Assembly (NCBI GenBank): GCA_026195755.1
Contig: JAPHRL010000295.1
Location: 1 to 8,772 of the forward strand
Length of the DNA stretch: 8,772 nt
Direction: 5' to 3'
DNA from: Kangiella sp.
GTDB lineage: Bacteria; Pseudomonadota; Gammaproteobacteria; Enterobacterales; Kangiellaceae
Of the stretch, positions 1-5,282 are shown piece by piece; position 1 is the stretch's first letter; every line of letters starts with the position of its first letter. The notes below the pieces were generated by a model, which had not been told where the DNA came from, made no database searches, and saw only the letters and a list, made by a program, of their open reading frames with translations. A program made the translations under genes and the position numbers.

Positions 1-495
1 CATCCTGCTTTCGATCAATATCAAGTGGTTTCAGAGCTTCTATCAGTAATCAAAGCCAACAAACTGAATGTAAATGAAGATGAGTTATTAAAGTATTCCA
101 ACAAAATAACTGCTTGTGTAATTTTGCTCTTACATGAAACTACATTTGAGTACGGAGCACATAAGCAGGGCTTCTGTAGGGTATCTTGTGAAAATAGTTC
201 CATACCATACCAGCAGATATTTGTCGATCAAGATGGAAATCCTGTTGAGCATAAAGAATCATTTGGCAACCTTCAGGTTATAGGTCACGTAATATTAGAG
301 AAAGATGGGAAAGATCTGACAATATGTTACCCACTGATGACAACGAATCTATCTGTGGAAAAATGGTGTCATGACGATATGTTCGTTATTGAGCCACTAA
401 CCGAAGACCACCCAAACTACTTACATAAAAAAATGTCGTTTGATAAACCGCTTTGCCTTACAGATAGCGGTAGGATTGGAGTGCTACATACTTGA
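1..495 (+). CDS. Unrecognised protein, 3' part only (gene cut by left edge)
   Basis: The reading frame is open from the first base to a TGA at 493-495, giving at least 164 codons. The first in-frame candidate start is GTG at 25, but no Shine-Dalgarno sequence precedes it and the frame continues upstream without a stop, so the true start is probably outside the window. The visible protein is soluble-looking: no signal peptide or membrane segment, mixed charged and polar residues, and five or so scattered cysteines. I do not recognise the family and assign no function. The stop is followed after 83 nt by the start of the next plus-strand gene, with a possible promoter between them, so cotranscription is not certain. 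Coding status rests on frame length, plausible composition and the same orientation as the next four genes. Confidence 0.6.
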   Translation, partial: HPAFDQYQVVSELLSVIKANKLNVNEDELLKYSNKITACVILLLHETTFEYGAHKQGFCRVSCENSSIPYQQIFVDQDGNPVEHKESFGNLQVIGHVILEKDGKDLTICYPLMTTNLSVEKWCHDDMFVIEPLTEDHPNYLHKKMSFDKPLCLTDSGRIGVLHT

Positions 496-519
496 CATAC
501 GCAAGCACTCAACTAATTT
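492..519 (+). promoter_or_regulatory. Possible sigma-70 promoter for the 579-1010 gene
   Basis: A perfect -35 hexamer TTGACA (492-497) is followed after 16 bp by TAATTT (514-519), a weak -10 that matches the consensus at only three positions. It lies about 60 nt ahead of the ATG at 579 and overlaps the stop codon of the preceding gene. The -35 is good, the -10 is poor; this is a candidate only. Confidence 0.3.
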
Positions 520-578
520 GCTGCTATGCCCAAAATTTTCTAGCATTAGGCGCATTAATTAATAGGAAAACAAAAACA

Positions 579-1010
579 ATGTCTAAACCAACAACTAAAT
601 TCGGTTTTATAGGTATCACACTCGGCGGTATTGCCTTATTACTCGCTCTGGTACATTTCTGGGCTGGCCCATTCTCACCGCAACCAACTCTAGAAACGAC
701 AGTTGCTGAAAAAGCGGCTTCAATTAAGAATGCAACGCTCAAGGCTATCAAAGGCGAAGAATACCAGGAGACTTATCAATCCAACTGGGATGCAGACAAA
801 ATCACCGAAATTTCTACAGCTGTCTTAGGTGGCCTAGCATTTATTCTTGCAATTCTAGCCTTCGCTAAAAAAGAACCTAATAGAGTCGCAGCAGGTGCAG
901 CAGCGCTTGGGATTAGCGCCATCGCCTTTCAATTCATTGCAATGTATGCAATGGCATTACTTGTGGTGATACTAATAGCCGTAGTCATATCTGAGCTGGG
1001 ATTTGGGTAG
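579..1010 (+). CDS. Small four-helix inner-membrane protein of unknown function
   Basis: 143 residues. ATG at 579 is chosen because AGGA (564-567) lies 11 nt upstream; a longer in-frame start (TTG at 492) would add 29 residues ahead of the first helix, overlap the previous gene and has no ribosome binding site. Predicted helices are near residues 8-29, 76-96, 101-119 and 120-140. Between helices 1 and 2 there is a polar segment of about 45 residues, starting with an FWAGPF motif and a Pro-rich turn and continuing as an amphipathic helix (about 38-60) rich in Ala and Lys. The second half is strongly Ala/Gly-rich. The layout is reminiscent of small uncharacterised inner-membrane proteins such as enterobacterial YidI, but that comparison is from memory and unverified. 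No catalytic motif is visible. The stop is followed 13 nt later by a palindromic repeat (1024-1055). Confidence 0.75.
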   Translation: MSKPTTKFGFIGITLGGIALLLALVHFWAGPFSPQPTLETTVAEKAASIKNATLKAIKGEEYQETYQSNWDADKITEISTAVLGGLAFILAILAFAKKEPNRVAAGAAALGISAIAFQFIAMYAMALLVVILIAVVISELGFG

Positions 1011-1023
1011 TAACGATACACGC

Positions 1024-1055
1024 AACCTAGAAGGAATAATTGTGACTTCGAGGTT
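1024..1055 (+). repeat. Intergenic palindromic repeat, copy 1
   Basis: A 32-nt near-palindrome starting 13 nt after the stop codon at 1010. It has an AACCTAGA / TCGAGGTT outer stem (one mismatch), an inner A-T and G-C pair, two consecutive G/A mismatches, then a 2-bp stem (one wobble) and an AATT loop. It is identical at 25 of 32 positions to the repeat at 2146-2177, with paired changes that keep the stem. It could act as an RNA hairpin in the 3' UTR of the upstream gene or be a dispersed REP-like element. Only TTT follows the stem, so it is a poor rho-independent terminator. Confidence 0.65.
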
Positions 1056-1078
1056 TGGCCACACAAGGAAAATAATTT

Positions 1079-1600
1079 ATGCGCACAACACTTTTAACAA
1101 TCCTTCTTTTGGGATTTATTGCTAACGCACCGCTGCACGCAGACTCATGGAGATTTGAGCCTAAACTCGACGAAACAGAGTTTAACTTTGGTGCAGTACG
1201 TGTAATAAGAGGAATAGACTCTCGTGAGGATCAACGCTTTCCTAAATTCTTCGTCAAGGTATTTAAGGATGGTGAGCTGGTAGCCCTTTATCCTGGTGCG
1301 TCTTTCGATCACATAGTAGCCTCTAAGGATAACTCTCTGTTCGTAGCAGTATCAAACAGTGGCTTACCGAGCACCGCTCTAATGGTGTTTAGATCCAGTG
1401 GTTCTATTGGGGGTTTCCTGAATCACTATCAGGGAAATATCAAATACTGCGACGAGAGTGTCACACTCGTACGCACTTGGTATAACGAAGAAGAACCAAA
1501 CATCACATTCCACTATGATGGAGATAAAGTTAAAGAGGTTACAATTAACTCATGCAATGGGCATGAACTTAAAATCACCGAACTGACAAGTTTTCGATAA
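1079..1600 (+). CDS. Exported (periplasmic) protein of unknown function
   Basis: 173 residues. The ATG at 1079 is preceded by AAGGA (1065-1069) at 9 nt spacing. Residues 1-21 form a classical Sec signal peptide: MR, a Leu/Ile-rich core, and an LHA/D cleavage site. No lipobox cysteine is present, so the mature protein of about 152 residues should be soluble in the periplasm or outside the cell. The mature part is rich in alternating hydrophobic and polar stretches suggesting beta strands (for example residues 57-70, 86-105, 141-155). Two cysteines, C124 and C159, could form a disulfide. I do not recognise a family. It lies 68 nt after the membrane-protein gene and 64 nt before the YcxB-like gene, all on the plus strand, so the three may be cotranscribed, with the 1024-1055 hairpin in the first gap. 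Confidence 0.75.
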   Translation: MRTTLLTILLLGFIANAPLHADSWRFEPKLDETEFNFGAVRVIRGIDSREDQRFPKFFVKVFKDGELVALYPGASFDHIVASKDNSLFVAVSNSGLPSTALMVFRSSGSIGGFLNHYQGNIKYCDESVTLVRTWYNEEEPNITFHYDGDKVKEVTINSCNGHELKITELTSFR

Positions 1601-1652
1601 AAATTGATGAGGTCAACTTTTATTATGTGCCTATTTACTCTACGTTTTATGA

Positions 1653-1658
1653 AAGGAG
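1653..1658 (+). promoter_or_regulatory. Ribosome binding site that fixes a TTG start
   Basis: AAGGAG lies 6 nt upstream of TTG at 1665-1667. This strong, well-spaced site is the reason for accepting the unusual TTG start of the YcxB-like gene. The next in-frame ATG (residue 54) lies inside the second membrane helix and would destroy the membrane domain. Confidence 0.7.
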
Positions 1659-1664
1659 TTTCAA

Positions 1665-2132
1665 TTGAAAATTGAGGGAGTGGTATCAGAATCTGATTTT
1701 CTAAGATCGCAATATTTACATATAAGACCCCATCCAGCATTCTCAGTGGCGGGAGTAATTCTTTGCTTATTGGCGGTTTTATTGCTGATCATTTCATTTT
1801 CGTGGCTATTATTTGCTTGTCTCATGTATCTCACATTACATTTTTTCGTGCTCATTCCGTGGCGTGTCAAAAAGGTATATCGTGAATACTCTGCAATACA
1901 AGAACCAACTTCTATTTCATTCAGTGATGAGGGTTTAGAGTTTAGTAGTGAAAATGGTAAGAGTCTTTTTCCATGGTCTGACATACGAAAGATAAAGAAA
2001 AATAACAGTCTTATTCTTATCTACCCGAATAGGATTAACTTTCATCTCATTCCCTCCCATTTCTTTAATTCAAAAGATGAATTTGATGATTTTTCAACAC
2101 TGATTGATAGCAAGTATCAAACAACCAAATAA
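1665..2132 (+). CDS. YcxB-like membrane protein
   Basis: 155 residues from a TTG start backed by a strong ribosome binding site. A short cytoplasmic N-terminus (1-25) leads into two adjacent hydrophobic helices (about 27-45 and 47-67), then a basic WRVKK stretch that should stay in the cytoplasm, then a small beta-rich C-terminal domain (about 80-135). That domain contains a pattern of the type FSDEGLEF...FPWSDIRKI followed by hydrophobic strands ending in IPSHFF. This order of two helices followed by a strand-rich domain with W-x-D-I is what I know as the YcxB-like family (PF14317), whose function is unknown. Length is usual for the family. The start is 64 nt after the exported-protein gene, and a repeat element begins 13 nt after the stop. 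Confidence 0.75.
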   Translation: MKIEGVVSESDFLRSQYLHIRPHPAFSVAGVILCLLAVLLLIISFSWLLFACLMYLTLHFFVLIPWRVKKVYREYSAIQEPTSISFSDEGLEFSSENGKSLFPWSDIRKIKKNNSLILIYPNRINFHLIPSHFFNSKDEFDDFSTLIDSKYQTTK

Positions 2133-2142
2133 TTAGAGCCTG

Positions 2143-2244
2143 TGTAGCCTCGAAGGAACGATCGTGACCTCGAGGCTTTGTTTAACTTCCCTCGATTACG
2201 CCAACAGGAGTGCCCTTTGTGCGCTAAAGCTAATCGAGGCTACA
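2143..2244 (+). repeat. Four-arm inverted-repeat element containing repeat copy 2
   Basis: The 102-bp block begins and ends with an 11-bp perfect inverted repeat, TGTAGCCTCGA (2143-2153) and TCGAGGCTACA (2234-2244). Inside are TCGAGGCT (2170-2177), which pairs with 2146-2153, and CCTCGATTA (2190-2198), which pairs perfectly with TAATCGAGG (2231-2239). Arms 2170-2175 and 2190-2195 are also complementary. The 2146-2177 part is the second copy of the repeat seen at 1024-1055. The block fills most of the gap between the YcxB-like gene and the nucleotidyltransferase gene and ends 15 nt before its ATG. No target-site duplication is evident, so a MITE-like origin is possible but not shown; a structured leader RNA is the alternative. 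Confidence 0.7.
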
Positions 2245-2259
2245 GACTAAATATAAATT

Positions 2260-3036
2260 ATGATTGAAAAACACACCAGAAAAGAAATCCTAAACCGAAT
2301 AGAAAAAGCTGAAAAAGAGCATGGAGTAAGAGTGCTCTACGCAGTTGAATCAGGTAGTCGGGCTTGGGGTTTTGAATCACCAAATAGCGACTACGACGTT
2401 CGCTTTATTTATGCCCACCCCAAGGATTGGTATGTTGCTGTCGACTTGGAAGAAAAAAGAGATGTCATTGAGTACCCGATTGTTGATGAAATAGACATCA
2501 ACGGGTGGGACATCAGAAAGGCTTTAAGATTGTTTTCAAAGTCTAATCCAGCATTTGTAGAATGGCTACGGTCACCCATTATTTATATAGAACGAGGTGA
2601 TTTCGCAATAAGTGCTCGGAAGTTGCTCCAAAAAGTTTATTCGGTGCAAAAAGGAATATACCATTACCGAAGCATGGCAAAAACGAACTACAGGGGTTAT
2701 CTGCGTGATGATCTTGTACCTATCAAGAAGTATTTTTATGTACTAAGGCCTCTACTCTCAATCATGTGGTTAGAGAAGTATCAAGAACCAGCTCCAATCG
2801 AATTCGAAAGACTAAGAACACTCATTGAGGATGATGCTGAGTTAAATGAGCAAGTATCAGCACTTCTCGAAAGAAAGAAACGAAGTTTAGAAAAAGAGAT
2901 AGCGCCACCCATAAGCGAGTTGAACAGTTTCATTGAAAGGGAACTACAACGTTTGGAGGACTTTTCTGAGCGACCAGGTAAGAAGGTAGAAACGATGACT
3001 GACCTTAATATTTTATTTCATAAGAGCTTGAGTTAA
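2260..3036 (+). CDS. RlaP/YcgL-type predicted nucleotidyltransferase
   Basis: 258 residues, the usual length for this DNA-polymerase-beta-superfamily group (PF10127, COG3541). The active-site signature is intact: G32-S33-R34 in ESGSRAWGF, then D44 and D46 in SDYDVRFIY, with D79 in the IDINGWD stretch the likely third metal-binding acid. The following KALRLF...NPAFVEWL block is also typical of the family, and the C-terminal half is helical and charged. Members are expected to transfer a nucleoside monophosphate to an unknown acceptor. The RlaP name comes from members found beside RNA ligases in predicted RNA-repair loci, but no ligase gene is here. The ATG at 2260 matches the expected N-terminus but has no visible Shine-Dalgarno sequence; the 15 nt before it are A/T-rich and follow the four-arm element. 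No terminator is seen after the stop. Confidence 0.88.
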   Translation: MIEKHTRKEILNRIEKAEKEHGVRVLYAVESGSRAWGFESPNSDYDVRFIYAHPKDWYVAVDLEEKRDVIEYPIVDEIDINGWDIRKALRLFSKSNPAFVEWLRSPIIYIERGDFAISARKLLQKVYSVQKGIYHYRSMAKTNYRGYLRDDLVPIKKYFYVLRPLLSIMWLEKYQEPAPIEFERLRTLIEDDAELNEQVSALLERKKRSLEKEIAPPISELNSFIERELQRLEDFSERPGKKVETMTDLNILFHKSLS

Positions 3037-3073
3037 GGCTGTTTATATATTCTCAAACCCCCTTCTCACCACA

Positions 3074-3184
3074 TCACTCCTCAAAACAAACTCGATTCTC
3101 AGCTTCGGCCTTGGCTTTATACAGCTGCAGGTCGGCAGCTTGTTGCGGTGAGTTGTTGGCGGCTATGACGGTGGCGCCGATGCA
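3074..3184 (-). pseudogene. C-terminal remnant of a GGDEF (diguanylate cyclase) domain
   Basis: Read on the minus strand from about 3181, the frame gives IGATVIAANNSPQQAA, then LQLYKAKAEAENRV, and a stop at 3074-3076. This matches the last 40 or so residues of the full-length cyclase encoded at 6540-8459 (from its I600), apart from a 9-bp in-frame gap that removes three residues just before the ADxxLYxAK helix. Nucleotide similarity to 6571-6661 is obvious by eye. Just upstream on the minus strand (about 3190) the frame meets a TAA, and no GGEEF half exists, so nothing functional remains. The tail (NRVCFEE) is nearer the general GGDEF consensus ending than the neighbour's own ending, so the source was probably a different paralogue, or the relic is an old duplicate. 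It lies just beyond the MipA-gene hairpin. Confidence 0.8.
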
Positions 3185-3212
3185 TCCTTAAACAAGTAAA
3201 GACAGCTTCGTC

Positions 3213-3250
3213 CTGAGAGCAAGACACGCTGAGGCGTGTCCTGCTTGAGG
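3213..3250 (-). terminator. Hairpin downstream of the MipA/OmpV gene, probable terminator
   Basis: GACACGC (3223-3229), a TGAG loop and GCGTGTC (3234-3240) make a perfect 7-bp stem, extended across one mismatch by AGCA/TGCT (3218-3221 with 3242-3245). CCT/AGG can pair farther out. It starts 12 nt past the stop of the minus-strand gene at 3262. A clean U-run does not follow on the minus strand, so termination may be inefficient, or the stem may be a REP-like 3' stabiliser. Confidence 0.5.
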
Positions 3251-3261
3251 CGTTCATCGAT

Positions 3262-4089
3262 TTAGAATAGGTATATAAATCCGACGCTTACTTCGGCTTC
3301 ATAGTTACTGCGGGCGATTGGGCTGTCCTGAACGTCGCTGCTAAAATGCTCATAGAGTGCCTCGCCGAAAATCTGCCAGTTATCGTTGAGGTAATAGCGG
3401 TACGTGTAATCAATCCCAATCGAGCGCAATCCGCCACTCAAGTTGGTTTCAGGCAATCCCGATGCAGCCGACTGCTCTGCGGTTATACCGAACCCCTTAT
3501 TGGCATATTCACTATCGTGAAATACTCCAACCAAATTAATTTCAGAGCCAGTTCCATCTAGTTGGTCACCGAAGCGGTACCCTATTCCGAATAAACCAAG
3601 ATTTCCCTCGCCTCCGGTCACGACTCGACCCACAAGCCAATAGCGCCAATCGTCATCGAGGGCGTAACGTGTTTGAAGTACTAATTCAGTATCTTCTTCT
3701 TGATCACCGAGTCCATCCAAACGACCGTCATCAGAATCACCTTCTTCACGACCCTCATCGAAGGCCACGGCAGCATCGAATAGCCACTTATCAGCGCGAA
3801 GACCACGCCAGCCTAGCGCCTCACCTGCAAAGTAGAAAATATCATCACCGTTACGCCATTGAACTGCACCAGCAGGCTGGGGTTCGAAACCAAATTCGTC
3901 CGACCCTTCGTAGGCTGATTCGTACTCAATACCCAGGCCTAGCGCGAAAGCCCAGCCATCATTACCTCTGGTGAAGTCGTCAACCGAAGGTAAAGGCACC
4001 AAAGCCGTTTTTTCGTCCTGTGCCAATGCTGTTTGATTGAATAGTGCATGTACGAAACCGGCCACCAGTAAAGCTGTAAACTTTTTCAT
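3262..4089 (-). CDS. MipA/OmpV family outer-membrane protein
   Basis: 275 residues, normal for the family (PF06629). A Sec signal peptide of 23 residues (MKK, hydrophobic core, ALA/Q cleavage) is followed by a protein of alternating strands that ends in an aromatic Phe (FIYLF), the usual signal for beta-barrel assembly. Family features are visible: the N-terminal GLGIEYESAYEGSD block, an FYFAGEALGWRG strand, the RYALDDDWRYWL segment, and the C-terminal YTYRYYLNDNWQIFGEALYEH strands. E. coli MipA is a scaffold linking the lytic transglycosylase MltA to PBP1B; OmpV relatives are porin- or adhesin-like, so the exact role is open. An acidic loop (residues about 108-130) is rich in Asp/Glu/Gly and may be surface exposed or bind cations. 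The start is preceded on the minus strand by GAGAG about 6 nt away. The gene is probably monocistronic, ending in the hairpin at 3213-3250. Confidence 0.88.
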   Translation of the reverse strand: MKKFTALLVAGFVHALFNQTALAQDEKTALVPLPSVDDFTRGNDGWAFALGLGIEYESAYEGSDEFGFEPQPAGAVQWRNGDDIFYFAGEALGWRGLRADKWLFDAAVAFDEGREEGDSDDGRLDGLGDQEEDTELVLQTRYALDDDWRYWLVGRVVTGGEGNLGLFGIGYRFGDQLDGTGSEINLVGVFHDSEYANKGFGITAEQSAASGLPETNLSGGLRSIGIDYTYRYYLNDNWQIFGEALYEHFSSDVQDSPIARSNYEAEVSVGFIYLF

Positions 4090-4310
4090 GAGAAACTCTC
4101 TAATGTGTCTTTGTATACCTATACTTACTTTGAATGTACAGTCGTGAAACTTTTGTCAAAAGATCACATGTTTACATTTTTTTTTGAATATTTGATTCGT
4201 ACAGATTTTACAAAGTCTAGGCATAGAGCCTGAAATCTCACTTTGAACACATCGAGGTCTATTGACATGGATTGCAAAATATCGCCTAACAAACGAATGC
4301 AGCCAGCTAA

Positions 4311-4342
4311 GCCCCCGAATGAGCGAAAGCGACTTCGAGGTT
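4311..4342 (+). repeat. Intergenic palindromic repeat, copy 3 (diverged)
   Basis: Shares GACTTCGAGGTT with copy 1 over its right third and 21 of 32 positions with each of copies 1 and 2. CGAA/TTCG (4316-4319 with 4334-4337) forms the stem; then come a T/C mismatch, two consecutive G/A mismatches, and a GC/GC stem with a GAAA loop (4325-4328). The outer stem is less complete than in the other copies. TTTTATT follows. No plus-strand gene ends nearby, unlike copies 1 and 2. Confidence 0.5.
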
Positions 4343-4391
4343 TTATTACCATTACCAGGGCTGGCTTTTACTCAATAAGTTTTTTAAGACT

Positions 4392-4422
4392 CTATGCATT
4401 ACCACTCTCTGGCAATGCATAG
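4392..4422. repeat. Perfect 9-bp hairpin downstream of the 4448-5098 gene
   Basis: CTATGCATT (4392-4400) and AATGCATAG (4414-4422) are perfectly complementary. Inside, after one A/C mismatch, CCA/TGG closes a CTCTC loop. It lies 25 nt past the stop of the minus-strand gene, but what follows on the minus strand is AGTCTTAAAAAAC rather than a U-run, so a rho-independent terminator is doubtful. A mRNA 3'-end stem or a palindromic protein site (ATGCAT core) is possible. Confidence 0.5.
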
Positions 4423-4447
4423 GAGAAATAAAACCTTTGGTAAGTTC

Positions 4448-5098
4448 TTAATAATTCTTATTCAATGATTCATTCACAATAGTTGCGATCTTATTGTATT
4501 GCTCTTTGGTTAAACTCTGCTTAAGCCCTCGTCCGTCGCTAATCGCAATGGTCCAACCTTTGTCTGACTTAACCCGTATCTCATAACCGACGGTAGTGGT
4601 TGAAGTTTCTTTTTTAAAGGCAGGAAAGTCGAGTCCTTCATAATCCTCATTGATTTCCGATCCAAATCCAGTGCTCATTCGATGATAAGAATTGTCTCCA
4701 AAAAAGACTGTGACCGATGGACCATTCCAGGAACAGGCGGCCTTTGGGCCAAATGAGGCATTCTCTCTCACTCTGCCACCGCTATACTCTTTATTGAAAA
4801 CCTTCCCTACCTCAGCAAGCTGAGTACAAAAAGTTTCGGTGTCTACCGATATTTTAGGCGTTTCGCTAACCACTTGACTAGTTTGTTGTGTTTGTTCGGC
4901 AGTATCTTGTTTTGAGCTTTCTTGCTTCGATAATTCGATGTTCTCGGTAACACTATCATTATCCATTGCCGCTGAGCTGTCCTCACTTAATGCATAGTAG
5001 GCAACGCCCGCGCCAATAGCGGCAACCGCGATGATAGTGATAATGGCTGCTGAGGAAATGCCGGATTGTTTATGTGCAAAACGATTGTACTTTGTCAT
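4448..5098 (-). CDS. Membrane-anchored protein with periplasmic domain, function unknown
   Basis: 216 residues from the ATG at 5098. An in-frame ATG at 5176 would add 26 residues, but GGGAG (5106-5110) lies 7 nt upstream of 5098 and the protein then has the simple layout of a short basic N-terminus, one hydrophobic helix (about 14-36, Ala/Ile/Gly-rich), a low-complexity linker rich in Ser, Glu, Gln and Thr (about 37-84), and a folded domain (about 85-216). By the positive-inside rule the linker and domain are periplasmic. The domain has two cysteines, C91 (ETFCTQL) and C122 (KAACSWNG), that could form a disulfide, a W-containing WTIAISDGRG strand, and a C-terminal helix. The layout loosely recalls DUF3558-type envelope proteins, but I do not assign a family. 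It is divergent from the OmpA-like gene with 378 bp between. Confidence 0.75.
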   Translation of the reverse strand: MTKYNRFAHKQSGISSAAIITIIAVAAIGAGVAYYALSEDSSAAMDNDSVTENIELSKQESSKQDTAEQTQQTSQVVSETPKISVDTETFCTQLAEVGKVFNKEYSGGRVRENASFGPKAACSWNGPSVTVFFGDNSYHRMSTGFGSEINEDYEGLDFPAFKKETSTTTVGYEIRVKSDKGWTIAISDGRGLKQSLTKEQYNKIATIVNESLNKNY

Positions 5099-5105
5099 AG
5101 CTAAA

Positions 5106-5110
5106 CTCCC
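5106..5110 (-). promoter_or_regulatory. Ribosome binding site that decides the start at 5098
   Basis: On the minus strand GGGAG stands 7 nt upstream of the ATG at 5098, an ideal spacing. The upstream in-frame ATG at 5176 has no comparable site, so 5098 is preferred. Confidence 0.7.
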
Positions 5111-5253
5111 TTTTATTATAGGAACTGTTATTGATGTATAAGGTTTATTACTTAATTTCGGGGCTGATTTTATCATAAAAATACATGTCCACGGTGTGCC
5201 GCTGTTTGCACAAAGGTAAGGCTCTCCTCTCAGTGCAATGCCCCGCCAAAGGG

Positions 5254-5282
5254 TTGATAAGTCTGAATTAATAGTATTTTAT
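5254..5282 (+). promoter_or_regulatory. Possible sigma-70 promoter for the OmpA-like gene
   Basis: TTGATA (5254-5259, five of six consensus bases) and TTTTAT (5277-5282, four of six) are separated by 17 bp. Transcription from here would give a 5' leader of nearly 190 nt. A/T-rich DNA makes chance matches likely, so this is tentative. Confidence 0.25.

Larger units (their letters stand above)
4090..4447. other. 358-bp gene-free stretch with nested inverted repeats
   Basis: No convincing gene. Near the MipA start, a minus-strand TTGACA (4154-4159) sits inside a CTTTTG-T-CAAAAG palindrome (4150-4162), with TACATT 15 bp on (4133-4138) as a weak promoter candidate. Farther right lie GCCTAAC (4284-4290), AGCCAGC/GCTGGCT (4301-4307 with 4360-4366), repeat copy 3 (4311-4342), AGGTTTTATT/AATAAAACCT (4338-4347 with 4427-4436), and a hairpin at 4392-4422. 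ATTACCA occurs three times in 4345-4404. A minus-strand frame of 62 codons (4164-4352) is discounted: it lies across these repeats, has no ribosome binding site and resembles nothing known. Confidence 0.6.

Noticed and set aside
492..578. TTG start at 492 for the small membrane protein
   Set aside because: No ribosome binding site, would overlap the previous gene, and adds a non-conserved-looking cysteine-containing extension before the first helix.
1600..1621. A/T-rich hairpin right after the exported-protein gene as a terminator
   Set aside because: AAAATTGA pairs with TCAA-C-TTTT only through weak A-T pairs and a bulge; too unstable for rho-independent termination.
1661..1984. Minus-strand frame of 107 codons opposite the YcxB-like gene
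   Set aside because: The plus strand has a strong ribosome binding site and a recognisable domain; the antisense frame has neither.
1..3036. Integron cassette array
   Set aside because: Small same-strand genes with repeats between them prompted the idea, but no gap has paired RYYYAAC and GTTRRRY cores, the repeats are in only two gaps, and no integrase gene is present.
3669..3974. Plus-strand frame of 101 codons inside the MipA gene
   Set aside because: His/Arg-rich antisense shadow of a well-supported outer-membrane protein gene; no ribosome binding site.
4227..4260. Possible fourth copy of the palindromic repeat
   Set aside because: It begins AGCCTGAA and ends TCGAGGTCT, but the middle does not align and the stem does not close; similarity is too weak to claim.
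4164..4352. Minus-strand frame of 62 codons in the gap upstream of the MipA gene
   Set aside because: It lies across inverted repeats and repeat copy 3, has no ribosome binding site, and its composition does not look like a protein.
5099..5176. Longer start at 5176 for the anchored protein
   Set aside because: The ATG at 5098 has an ideal GGGAG site and gives a standard N-terminal anchor layout.
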